Part shown: positions 33,096 to 41,769 of the stretch, piece by piece
Layout: every line of letters begins with the position of its first letter
Position numbering within the stretch: position 1 is the stretch's first letter
Origin: Halomicrobium zhouii
GTDB taxonomy: Archaea > Halobacteriota > Halobacteria > Halobacteriales > Haloarculaceae
Length of the DNA stretch: 64,000 nucleotides
Direction of reading: 5' to 3'
Assembly (NCBI RefSeq): GCF_900114435.1
Contig: NZ_FOZK01000003.1
Coordinates: forward strand, 610,463-674,462
Translations under genes and position numbers: made by a program
Notes under the pieces: model-generated
Told to the model about the DNA's origin: nothing
Databases searched by the model: none
What the model saw: the letters and a program-made list of their open reading frames with translations, nothing else

Positions 33096-34196
33096 TCAGA
33101 TGCGGTCGTACACGTCCGCGAGGCGGTCGACCGAGTGTTCGACGCTCACCGTCTCGCGGTGGTCGAGACAGGTCTCCCGCAGGTCGTCGTACTCGGACAG
33201 CGCGCGCTCGATGTCGCTGCGGAACGCCTCGATGTCCCCTTCGGGGTACGTGAATCCCGTCTTCCCGTCGACGATGGTGTCGCTCAGCGCGCCGCTGTCG
33301 ACGCCGACGACGGGCGTCCCGCAGGCGTTGGCCTCCATCGCGACGAGGCCCTCCGTCTCGACGGGGCTGGGGAAGGCGAACACGTCGAGCGCGCTGTAGA
33401 ACTCGGGGAGTTCCTCCCGGTCGAGGAAGCCGAGGAACCGGGCGTCGACGCCGACGTCGGCCGCCTTGCGTTCGAGATCCTCGCGTGCCGGCCCGTCGCC
33501 GCCGAACACCAGGGTCACGTCGAGGCCGTCGGCGGCGTCGACGACGTCGTCAAGGCACTTCTCGTAGCCGTGGCGGCCGGTGTAGCCGACGAGGGGGCCC
33601 TCGGGCAGGTCGTATCGCTCGCGGAACGAGTCGGTCTCGACCGGGTGGAAGAACTCGACGTCGACGCCGTTGGCGACCACTTCGACGGGTGTCGCGACGC
33701 CGACGTTCTCCCGGACGTGCTCGGCGGTGCGCTCGCTCGGCGCGACGATGAGGTCGGCGCGGTCTAGGAACCAGCGCTCGTAGCGCGAGGCCGAGCTGCG
33801 GACGGCCTTCTCGACGGCGCCGTTGAACGAGATGTAGGAGGCGTACTCGCTGATCGGCGTGTGGTAGGAGGCGACGAGCGGGACGTCGAGGCGCCGGGAG
33901 AGGCGATAGCCTCCCACGCCGAGGCTGAACGGCGTGTGCGCGTGGACGACGTCTGCCTGACTGACAGCCTCGGGAATCTGCGGGACGCCCACCCTGAAGC
34001 CGTCGTAGAAGGGGAAGGGCAGACTGGAAACGGGGTGTTCGCCCGCGGTCGCCTCGTGGTCGCTCCGCGGGTAGACGACGTCCATGTGACTCCCACGACC
34101 GAGCCATCGTTCGCGCCACGTCTTGACCGTGTAGGTGACGCCGTTCACGGTGGGGAGATAGGTGTCCGTGAACGCGGCGACGCGCGGGAGTTCCAT
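33096..34196 (-). CDS. GT4-type glycosyltransferase
   Basis: A 366-residue GT-B glycosyltransferase. The N-terminal acceptor domain begins RVAAFTDTYLPTVNGVTYTV, with the VHAHTPFSLG motif. The C-terminal donor domain has GYTGRHGYEKCLDDV and the signature PSPVETEGLVAMEANACGTPVVG (E-x7-E). It resembles enzymes that glycosylate diacylglycerol-type lipids or archaeal glycolipids; the substrate is inferred only. A second glycosyltransferase lies upstream on the same strand. The start at 34196 (MELPRVAAFTD) gives the standard N-terminus. Confidence 0.9.
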   Translation of the reverse strand: MELPRVAAFTDTYLPTVNGVTYTVKTWRERWLGRGSHMDVVYPRSDHEATAGEHPVSSLPFPFYDGFRVGVPQIPEAVSQADVVHAHTPFSLGVGGYRLSRRLDVPLVASYHTPISEYASYISFNGAVEKAVRSSASRYERWFLDRADLIVAPSERTAEHVRENVGVATPVEVVANGVDVEFFHPVETDSFRERYDLPEGPLVGYTGRHGYEKCLDDVVDAADGLDVTLVFGGDGPAREDLERKAADVGVDARFLGFLDREELPEFYSALDVFAFPSPVETEGLVAMEANACGTPVVGVDSGALSDTIVDGKTGFTYPEGDIEAFRSDIERALSEYDDLRETCLDHRETVSVEHSVDRLADVYDRI

Positions 34197-34340
34197 CGGA
34201 GAGAGGTTTGCCGACCAGTGGCTAAATGGTTGTTCCTTCCATCCGGATGGTGGGTGCTTACGTGGAACCGTCCACGTTCGACGCGAGCGGTCCGGTACTG
34301 GCAATCCGATAGTCGCGTCGGTGTGACACGACGGACCGAC

Positions 34341-34374
34341 GGGCCGACGGACAGGACGGGCCGACGGACAGGAC
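34341..34374. repeat. 17-bp tandem repeat between glycosyltransferase genes
   Basis: GGGCCGACGGACAGGAC occurs twice in exact tandem (34341-34357, 34358-34374), embedded in a longer run of GACGGACxGACGG-like steps (about 34329-34391). The gap of 232 bp between the two genes holds no ORF. Confidence 0.7.
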
Positions 34375-34428
34375 GGACAGACGGAACGAAGGTCCGACGC
34401 GCGGGTCCCCAGGCCCGGGTCGCCCCAG

Positions 34429-35475
34429 TCAGACGAGGTCGACGTACAGCGATTCCAGTCGCTCGCCGACGCGGTCGAGACCGTGTTCGGCGGCCGTCTC
34501 GCGGGCGTTCTCGCCCAGGCGCTCGCGCAGGTCGGGATCTTCGGCGAGTCTGTCCAGCGCGTCGGCGAACTCCGCTTCCGACGAGCAGATCAGGCAGTCG
34601 TGGCCGTCCTCGTAGAACTCCCGGAAGACGGGGATGTCCGAGAGGACCACGGCCTTCCCGCAGGCCATCGCCTCGAGGACGACGATGCCCTGGTTCTCCA
34701 CCTTCGCGGGGAACATGAACACGTCGCCCGCGCCGTAGGCGCCGCGAATGTCGTCGACCCAGCCGGTGAAGGTGACGTTCTCGGGCGGCTCGTTCGTCCA
34801 CTTGCGGACCGTCGCCGAGGCGCTCGGGCCGCTCTCGTAGGTGCCGTACCAGGTGAAGTCGTAGTCGGTCCGCCGGGCGACCCGACAGAACGTCGAGAGG
34901 CCCTTGCGCTCGAAGACGTTGCCGACGGCGAACACGCCCATCCCCTCGACGTCGTAGCGCTCGCGGTACTCCTCGCGAAACCCCTCGAATCCGTCGAGTC
35001 GCCCCAGGTCGATGCCGTTCGTGATGGGCTGGATGGGGGCGTCGACGGGATAGGACTCCAGGACGCCTCTGGTGTACTCGCTCGGGCAGAGGACGAGGTC
35101 GGCCTGGGAGTAGAACCACCGGAGGTACCGGCCGAGCGCCGGCGCGACGGCGTTGGACCCCCGGAAGCTGTTCCGGAAGTCCTCGCGCGTGACGTGGGCG
35201 TGGAGGACCAGCGGCGTGTCGGTCCGCATCGCGTGGCGTGCCGTCGCGACCGTCCCGGGTCCGATCATGTTGCAGTGGACCACGTCGACGTCCGCGAAGA
35301 ACCGGTCGCCCCCGAGCTTCGCGAGGCCGGCCCGGACCGGGTCGTCGCCGTTCCACGGCGAGGTGACGACGTCGACGCCGGTGTCGGCCAGCGCCTCCCG
35401 CTGGTGTTTCACCGACGTGCCGATGCCGCTCCGGTCCAGTTGCCCCGCCAGTTCCAGGTAATTCAGCGCGCGCAC
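34429..35475 (-). CDS. GT4-type glycosyltransferase (second)
   Basis: A 348-residue GT-B enzyme starting at GTG 35475 (MRALNYLELAGQLDRSGIGTSVKHQ). It shows DVVHCNMIGPGTV in the acceptor domain and FPAKVENQGIVVLEAMACGKAVVLSD in the donor domain. An in-frame reading extends further upstream, but the GTG gives the natural family N-terminus and sits next to an operator-like inverted repeat. It probably works with the downstream enzyme in sequential sugar addition to a lipid or glycan; that is inference. Confidence 0.88.
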   Translation of the reverse strand: MRALNYLELAGQLDRSGIGTSVKHQREALADTGVDVVTSPWNGDDPVRAGLAKLGGDRFFADVDVVHCNMIGPGTVATARHAMRTDTPLVLHAHVTREDFRNSFRGSNAVAPALGRYLRWFYSQADLVLCPSEYTRGVLESYPVDAPIQPITNGIDLGRLDGFEGFREEYRERYDVEGMGVFAVGNVFERKGLSTFCRVARRTDYDFTWYGTYESGPSASATVRKWTNEPPENVTFTGWVDDIRGAYGAGDVFMFPAKVENQGIVVLEAMACGKAVVLSDIPVFREFYEDGHDCLICSSEAEFADALDRLAEDPDLRERLGENARETAAEHGLDRVGERLESLYVDLV

Positions 35476-35493
35476 GGTGTTCCGTCCTCCACA

Positions 35494-35515
35494 ATCCGAC
35501 AAAGATGTGTCGGAT
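35494..35515 (-). promoter_or_regulatory. inverted repeat at the glycosyltransferase promoter
   Basis: ATCCGACA (35494-35501) and TGTCGGAT (35508-35515) are perfect 8-bp arms with a 6-bp spacer, covering -19 to -40 relative to the GTG start, where the TATA box should be. Likely operator. Confidence 0.5.
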
Positions 35516-35601
35516 CCCCACGGGTCGATTGCTCTCGCTCGCACCAGCACCACCGCGACGAAGCGATAGCTATTCCCGGCGAGGTGGCCGAGTAGTGGGC
35601 G

Positions 35602-35892
35602 ATGACTGCCGGCGAAACCGAGATCGCCCACGAGCGCATCGACCGCCTCCACGCGTTCGCGAAGGAGGCCGCCGGCGAGGGCCAGACCGACCGCGCCCGC
35701 GAGTACGTCCGCCGGGCTCGCAGGGTCGCGGAACGCAACCGGCTTTCCCTACCCCGCGAGTTCAAGCGCTTCACCTGCGACGCCTGTGACGCCTACCTGA
35801 TCCCGGGGAAGAACGCCCGCGTCCGCCTCCAGGACGGCCACGTCGTGATAACCTGCGACTGCGGGACCCAGGCGCGCTATCCTTACCACTGA
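35602..35892 (+). CDS. rnp4: ribonuclease P protein component 4 (Rpp21)
   Basis: A 96-residue archaeal RNase P subunit. The N-terminal helices (IAHERIDRLHAFAKEAA..RAREYVRRARRVAERNR) precede a zinc ribbon with Cys59, Cys62, Cys85 and Cys87 (CDACDAY..TCDCG). It works with RNase P RNA and Rpp29-type partners to trim tRNA 5' ends. In many archaea rnp4 is followed directly by a YhbY gene; here a repeat of about 0.55 kb lies between them. Confidence 0.93.
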   Translation: MTAGETEIAHERIDRLHAFAKEAAGEGQTDRAREYVRRARRVAERNRLSLPREFKRFTCDACDAYLIPGKNARVRLQDGHVVITCDCGTQARYPYH

Positions 35893-35960
35893 GTGTTCGA
35901 GAAGGTGCGTTTCGTGCTACTTGGGTGAGGATTGTCGCGCTCTGTCTCTCGATGACTAGC

Positions 35961-36512
35961 TTCGTGAGTTGAACGGGGGGTTCGTCTGAATTGCGCTGGA
36001 AGAAGCGACACCGCCACCAACCAGAAAGCCCTCGGCGGGCTCGGGTCGCGGGGACCACCCTGCGCTCCTCGCCTTCGGCTGCGGTGCTCGGGGGCCCCGG
36101 CTTCCCCGAGCCCACCTCGCCCTTTCAGTCCTCCGTCAGAGCAAGTCGTTCGAAAGGCGCGGAGCGCCTTTCGTGATGACGAGAGACCTTCGGTCTCTCG
36201 AACCACTCTGACGAGCCCTGCCTCGCTCCGCTCGGCAGGACACCAGGTCAGCACAGCACCGCAGCCCTGCCCTCCCCCTAGTCGCGAGAGCCTCGCTTTC
36301 GCTCGGCTACTCGCTCCCGGCCGACCGCCGGCGGTTGCGAAAGGACGCGTGATTCGCGCCGGACGGCGTGAATTCGGGGAGGAGTGGGGAGTCGATCGCG
36401 AGCGCCTTCATGGTGCGCGAGCGCGCCGAGGGCTTTCGACGTGTTTGGCTTCGTACTCACTGCTCGAACATCGACACCCACGGATCGATACGTAGCTCAT
36501 CTGCACTGAACG
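35961..36512 (-). repeat. composite GC-rich hairpin repeat, copy 1
   Basis: The 732-bp gap between rnp4 and yhbY is filled by a non-coding repeat homologous, in opposite orientation, to 57331-57840. Shared parts include the flank GTGAGTTGAACGGGGGGTTC, a hairpin module (36021-36131: GAAAGCC..GCGGGCTCGGG / CCCGAGCCCAC..CCCTTTCAGTCC), the core AGCACAGCACCGCAGCCCTG (36252-36271), and GCCGAGGGCTTTCGACGTGT near 36430. Extra perfect hairpins are CGAAAGGCGC/GCGCCTTTCG (36151-36173) and GAGAGACC/GGTCTCTC (36181-36199). Confidence 0.75.
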
Positions 36513-36624
36513 GTCCAGTACACGGACATCTGAACTCGAGCCCCAGGTCAAGTGTCTATCCGTCGGCACACCCGACCAGTTGGGCAAGTGTTTAACGCCT
36601 CCAGTCGATAGAACTGGGAAGTAC

Positions 36625-36870
36625 ATGTCCAGCGACGACCGAACCCGGAAGATCCACGAACTCGACGCGACACTTCGCGTCGGCAAGAGCGGTATCGACC
36701 CTGTCGCCGACGAACTGCGCAACCAGCTCGACAACGAGAACCTCGTGAAGGTGAAGTTCCTCCGGTCCTCGCTCGGCGGGACGACGACAGAGGAACTGGC
36801 CGACGAACTGGCTGACCAGGCCAGTGCAACGGTGGTCCAGACGCGTGGCCACACGGCCGTGTTCGAATGA
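36625..36870 (+). CDS. YhbY/CRM-domain RNA-binding protein
   Basis: An 81-residue single CRM domain: LDATLRVGKSGIDPVADELRNQLDNENLVKVKFL ..  ELADQASATVVQTRGHTAVFE. The GKSG loop near residue 20 corresponds to the conserved GxxG. CRM proteins bind structured RNA, with ribosome assembly a known role in bacteria. The ATG at 36625 is taken; an in-frame upstream start lies in the repeat. The stop overlaps the mscS start (ATGA). Confidence 0.92.
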   Translation: MSSDDRTRKIHELDATLRVGKSGIDPVADELRNQLDNENLVKVKFLRSSLGGTTTEELADELADQASATVVQTRGHTAVFE

Positions 36871-37763
36871 TACTCCAGCAGAACCTCACGGGGTTCGTCG
36901 CCGAGTTGCTCGGACGGGTCCTGCCGGACGTCGTCGCCGACCCCGCCGCCTCGTTGCTCGTGTTCGTCGTCGTCCTGGTCACCATCTACCTCGTCGGCAA
37001 GGTGGCCATCATCCCGGTCGTGAACCGGTTCCTCTCGGCGCGGAACCTGGACGCCCACGCGCGGCGCCCGATCACGAAACTCGTCAACATCGCAGTCATC
37101 TTCGTCGGGATCGCCGTCGCGTTCGGGCTCGCCGACTACGGTGACTTCCTGCAGTCGCTGGCGACCATCGCCGCGGCGGCGACGCTGGCCATCGGCTTCG
37201 CGATGCAGGACGTCCTCCAGAACTTCGTCGCGGGTATCTTCATCTACACCGACCGCCCGTTCCGCATCGGTGACTGGATAGAGTGGGACGGACATTCGGG
37301 CGTCGTCGAGGACATCTCCCTGCGGGTGACGCGGGTGCGGACGTTCGACAACGAGCTCCTGACGGTGCCGAACTCCCAGCTCACCGACGGCGTCATCAAG
37401 AACCCCGTCGCGAAGGAACAGCTGCGACTCAAGTTCGACTTCGGCATCGGCTACGACGACGACATCGACAGGGCGACCGAGATCATCCTCGAGGAGGCCG
37501 ACGCCCACGAGGGGATCATGGACGACCCGGCGCCCTCGGTCAGGCTCGTCGAACTCGGTGACTCCTCGGTCGGTCTCCAGTCCCGCATCTGGATCGACAA
37601 TCCGAGCCGGTCGGACTTCGTGAAGGTCCGCGGCGAGTACGTCCAGTCGGTGAAGGAACGGTTCGACGCGGAAGACATCGACATCCCGTACCCGAACCGC
37701 ACCATCGGCGGCGGCATCGAACTCTCGAACGTCGACGGCGTCGTCGAACCCGCCGACGACTGA
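36867..37763 (+). CDS. MscS-family mechanosensitive ion channel
   Basis: A 298-residue small-conductance channel. Three N-terminal transmembrane helices are seen; the pore-lining TM3 is AATLAIGFAMQDVLQNFVAGIFIYTDRPFRIGDWIEW (Gly/Ala-packed). The cytoplasmic vestibule follows: a beta domain, VPNSQLTDGVIKNPV, and a C-terminal domain. It relieves osmotic stress by opening under membrane tension. Translationally coupled to yhbY. Confidence 0.93.
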   Translation: MILQQNLTGFVAELLGRVLPDVVADPAASLLVFVVVLVTIYLVGKVAIIPVVNRFLSARNLDAHARRPITKLVNIAVIFVGIAVAFGLADYGDFLQSLATIAAAATLAIGFAMQDVLQNFVAGIFIYTDRPFRIGDWIEWDGHSGVVEDISLRVTRVRTFDNELLTVPNSQLTDGVIKNPVAKEQLRLKFDFGIGYDDDIDRATEIILEEADAHEGIMDDPAPSVRLVELGDSSVGLQSRIWIDNPSRSDFVKVRGEYVQSVKERFDAEDIDIPYPNRTIGGGIELSNVDGVVEPADD

Positions 37764-37802
37764 CGACGCACCGGTTTTCGCGAATCCGTTTTCGAACGGC
37801 CG

Positions 37803-38015
37803 TCAGCGGCCGGTCAGTTGCTCAGCCGACGCGTTCCGGTGGACCGTGAGTCCGACGGCCACTGCCGCCACCAGCGCGGCGACCCCGGCCAGGCCGAACC
37901 TGAGCAGGTCCGCGCCGTCTGTCAGCGACCCGACGACCGTCAACACGACGAACAGGGTGACCGACCCGGCCGCGAACGCGACCAGGAGAACGGTCAGCGT
38001 GCGTTCTGCGTCCAT
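37803..38015 (-). CDS. small two-helix membrane protein
   Basis: A 70-residue protein starting MDAERTLTVLLVAFAAGSVTLFVVLTVVGSL, with two transmembrane helices (about 8-30 and 38-59) and a short polar C-terminus. The family is not recognised. It lies convergent with mscS, 39 bp from its stop, and downstream of the response regulator. Confidence 0.7.
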   Translation of the reverse strand: MDAERTLTVLLVAFAAGSVTLFVVLTVVGSLTDGADLLRFGLAGVAALVAAVAVGLTVHRNASAEQLTGR

Positions 38016-38117
38016 AGGATGGCCAGGCGGCTCTGGTCAAAGTAGTTTGTCCACGCCGGCGAGGACGTTCGAGCGAAGTCCAGACAGGTCGAGTCTGGAG
38101 TTTCGCGTCCGCCAGCG

Positions 38118-38519
38118 TCAGTAAATCGAGCGAACCAGGTCGACGTACGCGGTCGGTTCCGTCGGTTTCGTCAGGTACGCGTCCGCGTCGGGTGCCACAG
38201 ACCTGATGGCCGCTTCCGTGGCCTGCGAGCCGGTCATTATCGCCACCGGGACGTCCTCGTAGGCGGCCTGGAGTTCGGAAAGGAGCCGTTCGCCGTCCAT
38301 CGCTGGCAGGTTCCAGTCGAGCAGTATCAGGTCCGGTTCGGGCGCAGCCTCGTACTCGCCGCGCAGGTGGACGAAGTCGAGGGCTTCCTCGCCCGTCGAG
38401 ACGACGTGGAGCGTCGCCTCGGAGTTCGCCTCCCGGAACCCCTCCTCGATGAGGCGACTGTCGCCGGGATTGTCCTCCACTACCAGGAGGTTCTCCGGCC
38501 GACCGGACTGCGTCGTCAT
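38118..38519 (-). CDS. stand-alone response regulator (CheY-like receiver)
   Basis: A 133-residue receiver domain with no output domain. The acidic pair is Glu15/Asp16 (LLVVEDNPGD), the phosphoacceptor Asp68 (LILLDWNLPAMDG), the Thr in AIMTGS and the Lys in LTKPTEP. It resembles haloarchaeal receivers that receive phosphate from a hybrid sensor kinase. No kinase gene is adjacent, so its partner must be elsewhere. The start at 38519 (MTTQSGRPENLLVVED) gives the usual length. Confidence 0.93.
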   Translation of the reverse strand: MTTQSGRPENLLVVEDNPGDSRLIEEGFREANSEATLHVVSTGEEALDFVHLRGEYEAAPEPDLILLDWNLPAMDGERLLSELQAAYEDVPVAIMTGSQATEAAIRSVAPDADAYLTKPTEPTAYVDLVRSIY

Positions 38520-38655
38520 AACAGCCACCTCAATATGAATAGAGATGAAAGTACCGCTTGTGTGGCCAACCCGTTCGAAACTGGGACGGAAGTCGTCTAC
38601 TCGATGCGGTTCGATGCGCGGAGCGACGGCTCGACGGTGGAGAAACGGTACGAAT

Positions 38656-38965
38656 GGCGGACGCCGGGATTGCCCGGCGTTCGGACGTGGGTAGTCCCGT
38701 TCGCCTCCTCCACCCCGCGATCCGACGAGCGCCGAGTGTCCGAGGGTTCGCTGCTCGCTTCCGCGCCTGACGAACTGCCCTCGGTAAACCGCGGCAGGAC
38801 GCCCCTGCAGGCGTACTCCCGCGGACCGTCGGCCCCGGCGGACGAGGCTTCTCTGTTGGCTCACAGGGTCCACGCCCGGCAGACCGGACGCCCCCGGGTT
38901 CGGTCCCCGCTCAAGACCATAGTGCGGGCGAGGGAGGGGGGCCTAACCCCCCGACCTAGTCCACC
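38656..38965 (-). ncRNA. ffs: signal recognition particle RNA (7S/SRP RNA)
   Basis: About 310 nt on the minus strand. The hallmark helix-8 loop of domain IV is clear: GTCAGGCGCGGAAGCGAGCAGC-like sequence around 38749-38770, with GTCAGG and GGAA tetraloop closed by CGC/GCG and GAGCAGC. The ends pair: GGTGGAC at the 5' end with GTCCGCC at the 3' end. A hairpin GGGGGG-TTAG-GCCCCCC follows the 5' end. The length matches known haloarchaeal 7S RNA. It works with SRP54 and SRP19 in targeting proteins to the membrane. Confidence 0.88.
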
Positions 38966-38981
38966 TGAATCTCCGCCGTGC

Positions 38982-39000
38982 CCCCATAAGGGCCTTTCGG
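38982..39000 (-). promoter_or_regulatory. SRP RNA promoter
   Basis: On the minus strand CCGAAAGG (a BRE-like purine element) is followed by CCCTTATGGGG, a haloarchaeal-type TATA box centred about 22 bp upstream of the inferred RNA 5' end. Confidence 0.6.
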
Positions 39001-39223
39001 ATACCCGATCTGTGTGGCAATCTACCACCCTGGATGGCGCCGCCTCGACGACGCGCGAAAGTCGGTTCCCGGGCTCGCCCCGACTGACACTGCGTGCTCG
39101 ACGAGGCAGCGTACCGAGTGGAAGATTCTACCTGGTCAGTGCTGGAAGAAATGGGGCTGCGAACAGCCAGAGAGCGGACGCAAATCGAACGGCTGGTAAA
39201 ATCGACCACACCGCGTGGTCCGG

Positions 39224-39430
39224 TCAGACCAGAACGAGCGCGAGGCCGAACGTCAGGGCGAGACCGACGGCGAGGACGGCGAAACCGGTGGTGACCTGGC
39301 CGAAGGTGTACTCGCTCTGGGGAGCCGTCGTCCGGAGCGGCGGTTCTCGGGAGGGAAGTTCTGGGTTCTTCGGGTCGTAGTCCGGGCGTTCCGCTTCCTC
39401 GTGGCCGTGCTCGTGGTCGGTGTCGCTCAT
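39224..39430 (-). CDS. single-span membrane protein (DUF7550-like)
   Basis: A 68-residue protein: a His/Asp/Glu-rich cytosolic N-terminus (MSDTDHEHGHEEAERPDYDPKNP..), a Pro-rich connector and one C-terminal transmembrane helix (FAVLAVGLALTFGLALVLV). It resembles a small conserved haloarchaeal family (DUF7550 in my recollection). The function is unknown; the HEHGHEE stretch could bind metal. It lies upstream of the SRP RNA gene on the same strand. Confidence 0.75.
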   Translation of the reverse strand: MSDTDHEHGHEEAERPDYDPKNPELPSREPPLRTTAPQSEYTFGQVTTGFAVLAVGLALTFGLALVLV

Positions 39431-39668
39431 GGTCGAGGATTCCGCGTCCGCCTACCTGTAGCTGACGGATCCGGGCCGGGGCCGACGACGACGCCGGCAG
39501 AAATGTGCTCCAAACACGACGACCGCGTCGTCCGTGAGTCGTAAGGAGAGGATACGAGTTCGTGACCGGGAGTAACGTCACGGAAACGGTTTGGTCCGGA
39601 GCTTTCGGTCGGATTACCGCGAGAAACGGTCGTCGCCCGGTTTGTGTGGTCCCGCCGTCCATCGAACG

Positions 39669-40802
39669 ATGCGACACAGAACAGGGTACGTAACGGTAGT
39701 CGTGATAGTCGCGGTGCTCAGTGTCAGCGGCGTCGCGACGGCCACAGTCGGCGCAGCACCGGTCGGGCCGGCGGCCCAGCAACAGGCCGGTGGGTCCCAG
39801 CAACAGGCCGATGGAGCGTGCGACTACACCGCGCTCTACGAGGACAGTATCGATTCGGTCGTCTCGGTCCAGCAGGTCCGCGGACAGGGCTCCGGATTCG
39901 TCTACCAGACCGGCGGGAACGGGTCGGCGAGTTACGTCGTCACGAACGCCCACGTCGTGGGTAACGCGACGGACGTCACCGTCCAGTTCAGGGGAGGAGA
40001 GTCGCTGCCCGGCACCGTCGTCGGCACGGACGTCTACAGCGACCTGGCGGTCGTCCGGGTGAACGAGACGCCCGGCTACGTCGAAGCGCTACCCGTCGCC
40101 GAGAACCAGACCGAACACGGCGAGCGCGTCGCGGCGCTGGGCAGTCCGTTCGGCCTCGAAGAGACGATCACCCACGGCATCGTCAGCGGGCTGAACCGGT
40201 CGATGCCGACGCGGCTCGGGTTCGAGATCCCGAACGTCGTCCAGACCGACGCGCCGATCAGCCCCGGCAACAGCGGCGGTCCGCTCGTCTCCTGCGACGG
40301 TGCGGTCGTCGGCGTGAACACCGCCGGCATCGCCGCACAGGGCGCCGAGAACATCGGCTTCGCCGTCTCGTCGACGGCCGTCGAGCGCGTCGTCCCGTCG
40401 CTGATCGAGACCGGCGAGTTCACGCATCCGGCCCTGGGGATCTCCGGGACGGGCGTGACGCCGGCCATCGCCGACGCGAACGACCTCGAGAGCGACCGGG
40501 GCGTCATCGTCGCCTCGGTGAACGAGGGCGCACCCGCGGCCGAGGTACTCCAGGGAAGTGACCGCGTGGAACGCGCCGACCGGCAGTTCGTCCCCATCGG
40601 CGGCGACGTCATCGTGGCCGTCGACGGCCAGAACGTCTCGACCTCCGAGGAGCTGGCGTCGGTGCTGCTCGCAGAGACTCGCCCCGGGGACGAGGTGGCG
40701 CTCACTATCGTCCGGGACGGTGAGCGAATGACCGTCAACACGACGGTCATCGAACGGCCCGATCCGGAGGCCAGTCCGGGCCCGAACGAGGGACAGCCGT
40801 AG
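39669..40802 (+). CDS. HtrA-like trypsin-fold serine protease with PDZ domain
   Basis: A 377-residue secreted protease. The N-terminal hydrophobic signal (residues 8-28) is followed by a Gln/Ala-rich linker. The catalytic triad is His95 (VTNAHVVG), Asp125 (YSDLAVVR) and Ser202 (SPGNSGGPL). A PDZ domain occupies about 260-360 ([24 protein letters not shown]). The charge and linker suggest extracytoplasmic quality control. Start 39669 is set just before the signal. Upstream in-frame starts lack a signal. Confidence 0.92.
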   Translation: MRHRTGYVTVVVIVAVLSVSGVATATVGAAPVGPAAQQQAGGSQQQADGACDYTALYEDSIDSVVSVQQVRGQGSGFVYQTGGNGSASYVVTNAHVVGNATDVTVQFRGGESLPGTVVGTDVYSDLAVVRVNETPGYVEALPVAENQTEHGERVAALGSPFGLEETITHGIVSGLNRSMPTRLGFEIPNVVQTDAPISPGNSGGPLVSCDGAVVGVNTAGIAAQGAENIGFAVSSTAVERVVPSLIETGEFTHPALGISGTGVTPAIADANDLESDRGVIVASVNEGAPAAEVLQGSDRVERADRQFVPIGGDVIVAVDGQNVSTSEELASVLLAETRPGDEVALTIVRDGERMTVNTTVIERPDPEASPGPNEGQP

Positions 40803-40908
40803 CCGGGAGGGCGACCCGTTACCCGGGAACGGGAACCACCGATCCGCGGCAGGATTCGGACGATTCGGACTGCTTTTGACCGTCGGCGTGCCTACCGTCA
40901 GGTATCCA

Positions 40909-41724
40909 ATGGCCCTCACCAAGCGGATCATCCCCTGCATCGACGTCGACCTGGACGAGGACGGGAACGCCGCCGTCTACACCGGCGTCAACTTCGAGGA
41001 CCTGGCCTACACCGGCGACCCCGTCGAGATGGCCCGCAAGTACAACGAGTCGGGCGCCGACGAGTTCGTCTTCCTCGACATCACCGCCTCGGCGGAGGGC
41101 CGCGAGACGATGCTCGACACCGTCTCCGCGGTCGCCGACGAGGTGTTCATCCCGCTGACCGTCGGTGGCGGCATCCGCACGCGAGAGGACATCAAGGAGA
41201 CGCTCCGGGCCGGCGCGGACAAGGTCTCCATCAACTCCGGCGCCATCGCGAACCCCGAACTCATCACCGAGGGCGCGCGCTCGTTCGGGAACCAGTGCAT
41301 CGTCATCTCCGTCGACTCGAAGCGCCGCTTCGACGAGCAGGGCGAGCACTACGTCGAAGTGGACGGCGAGTCCTGCTGGTTCGAGTGCACCGTCAAGGGC
41401 GGCCGCGAGGGCACCGACCTCGACGTCGTCGAGTGGGCGAAAGAAGCTGAGGAACGCGGCGCCGGCGAACTGTTCGTCAACTCCATCGACGCCGACGGGA
41501 CCAAGGACGGCTACGACATCCCGCTGACGAAGGCCGTCTGCGACGCCGTCTCGACGCCAGTCATCGCCTCCTCTGGCTGCGGCGGTCCGGAGGACATGGA
41601 GGAGGTGTTCCGCGACGCGGGCGCCGACGCCGCGCTGGCCGCCAGCATCTTCCACTTCGACGAGTACTCGATTCGCGAAGTGAAAGAGTACCTGGACGAG
41701 CAGGGACTGCCGATTCGGCTGTAA
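40909..41724 (+). CDS. hisF: imidazole glycerol phosphate synthase subunit HisF
   Basis: A 271-residue (beta/alpha)8 cyclase of histidine biosynthesis that also feeds AICAR to purine synthesis. Catalytic Asp12 (IPCIDVD) and Asp136 (VISVDSKRR) are present, as are the phosphate-binding LTVGGGIRT and [12 protein letters not shown] loops. It has an acidic haloarchaeal insertion in the Lys/Arg-poor loops. The start at 40909 ([12 protein letters not shown]) is canonical. No other his genes are adjacent. Confidence 0.96.
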   Translation: MALTKRIIPCIDVDLDEDGNAAVYTGVNFEDLAYTGDPVEMARKYNESGADEFVFLDITASAEGRETMLDTVSAVADEVFIPLTVGGGIRTREDIKETLRAGADKVSINSGAIANPELITEGARSFGNQCIVISVDSKRRFDEQGEHYVEVDGESCWFECTVKGGREGTDLDVVEWAKEAEERGAGELFVNSIDADGTKDGYDIPLTKAVCDAVSTPVIASSGCGGPEDMEEVFRDAGADAALAASIFHFDEYSIREVKEYLDEQGLPIRL

Positions 41725-41769
41725 GATCGGCCGAGCGACGCGAGGCCGCCTCTTCTGGCCGAATCCAAC

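Noticed and set aside
35893..36624. Protein-coding gene in the 36-kb gap
   Set aside because: The short frames there have no family features and the homologous repeat at 57 kb does not preserve any of them.
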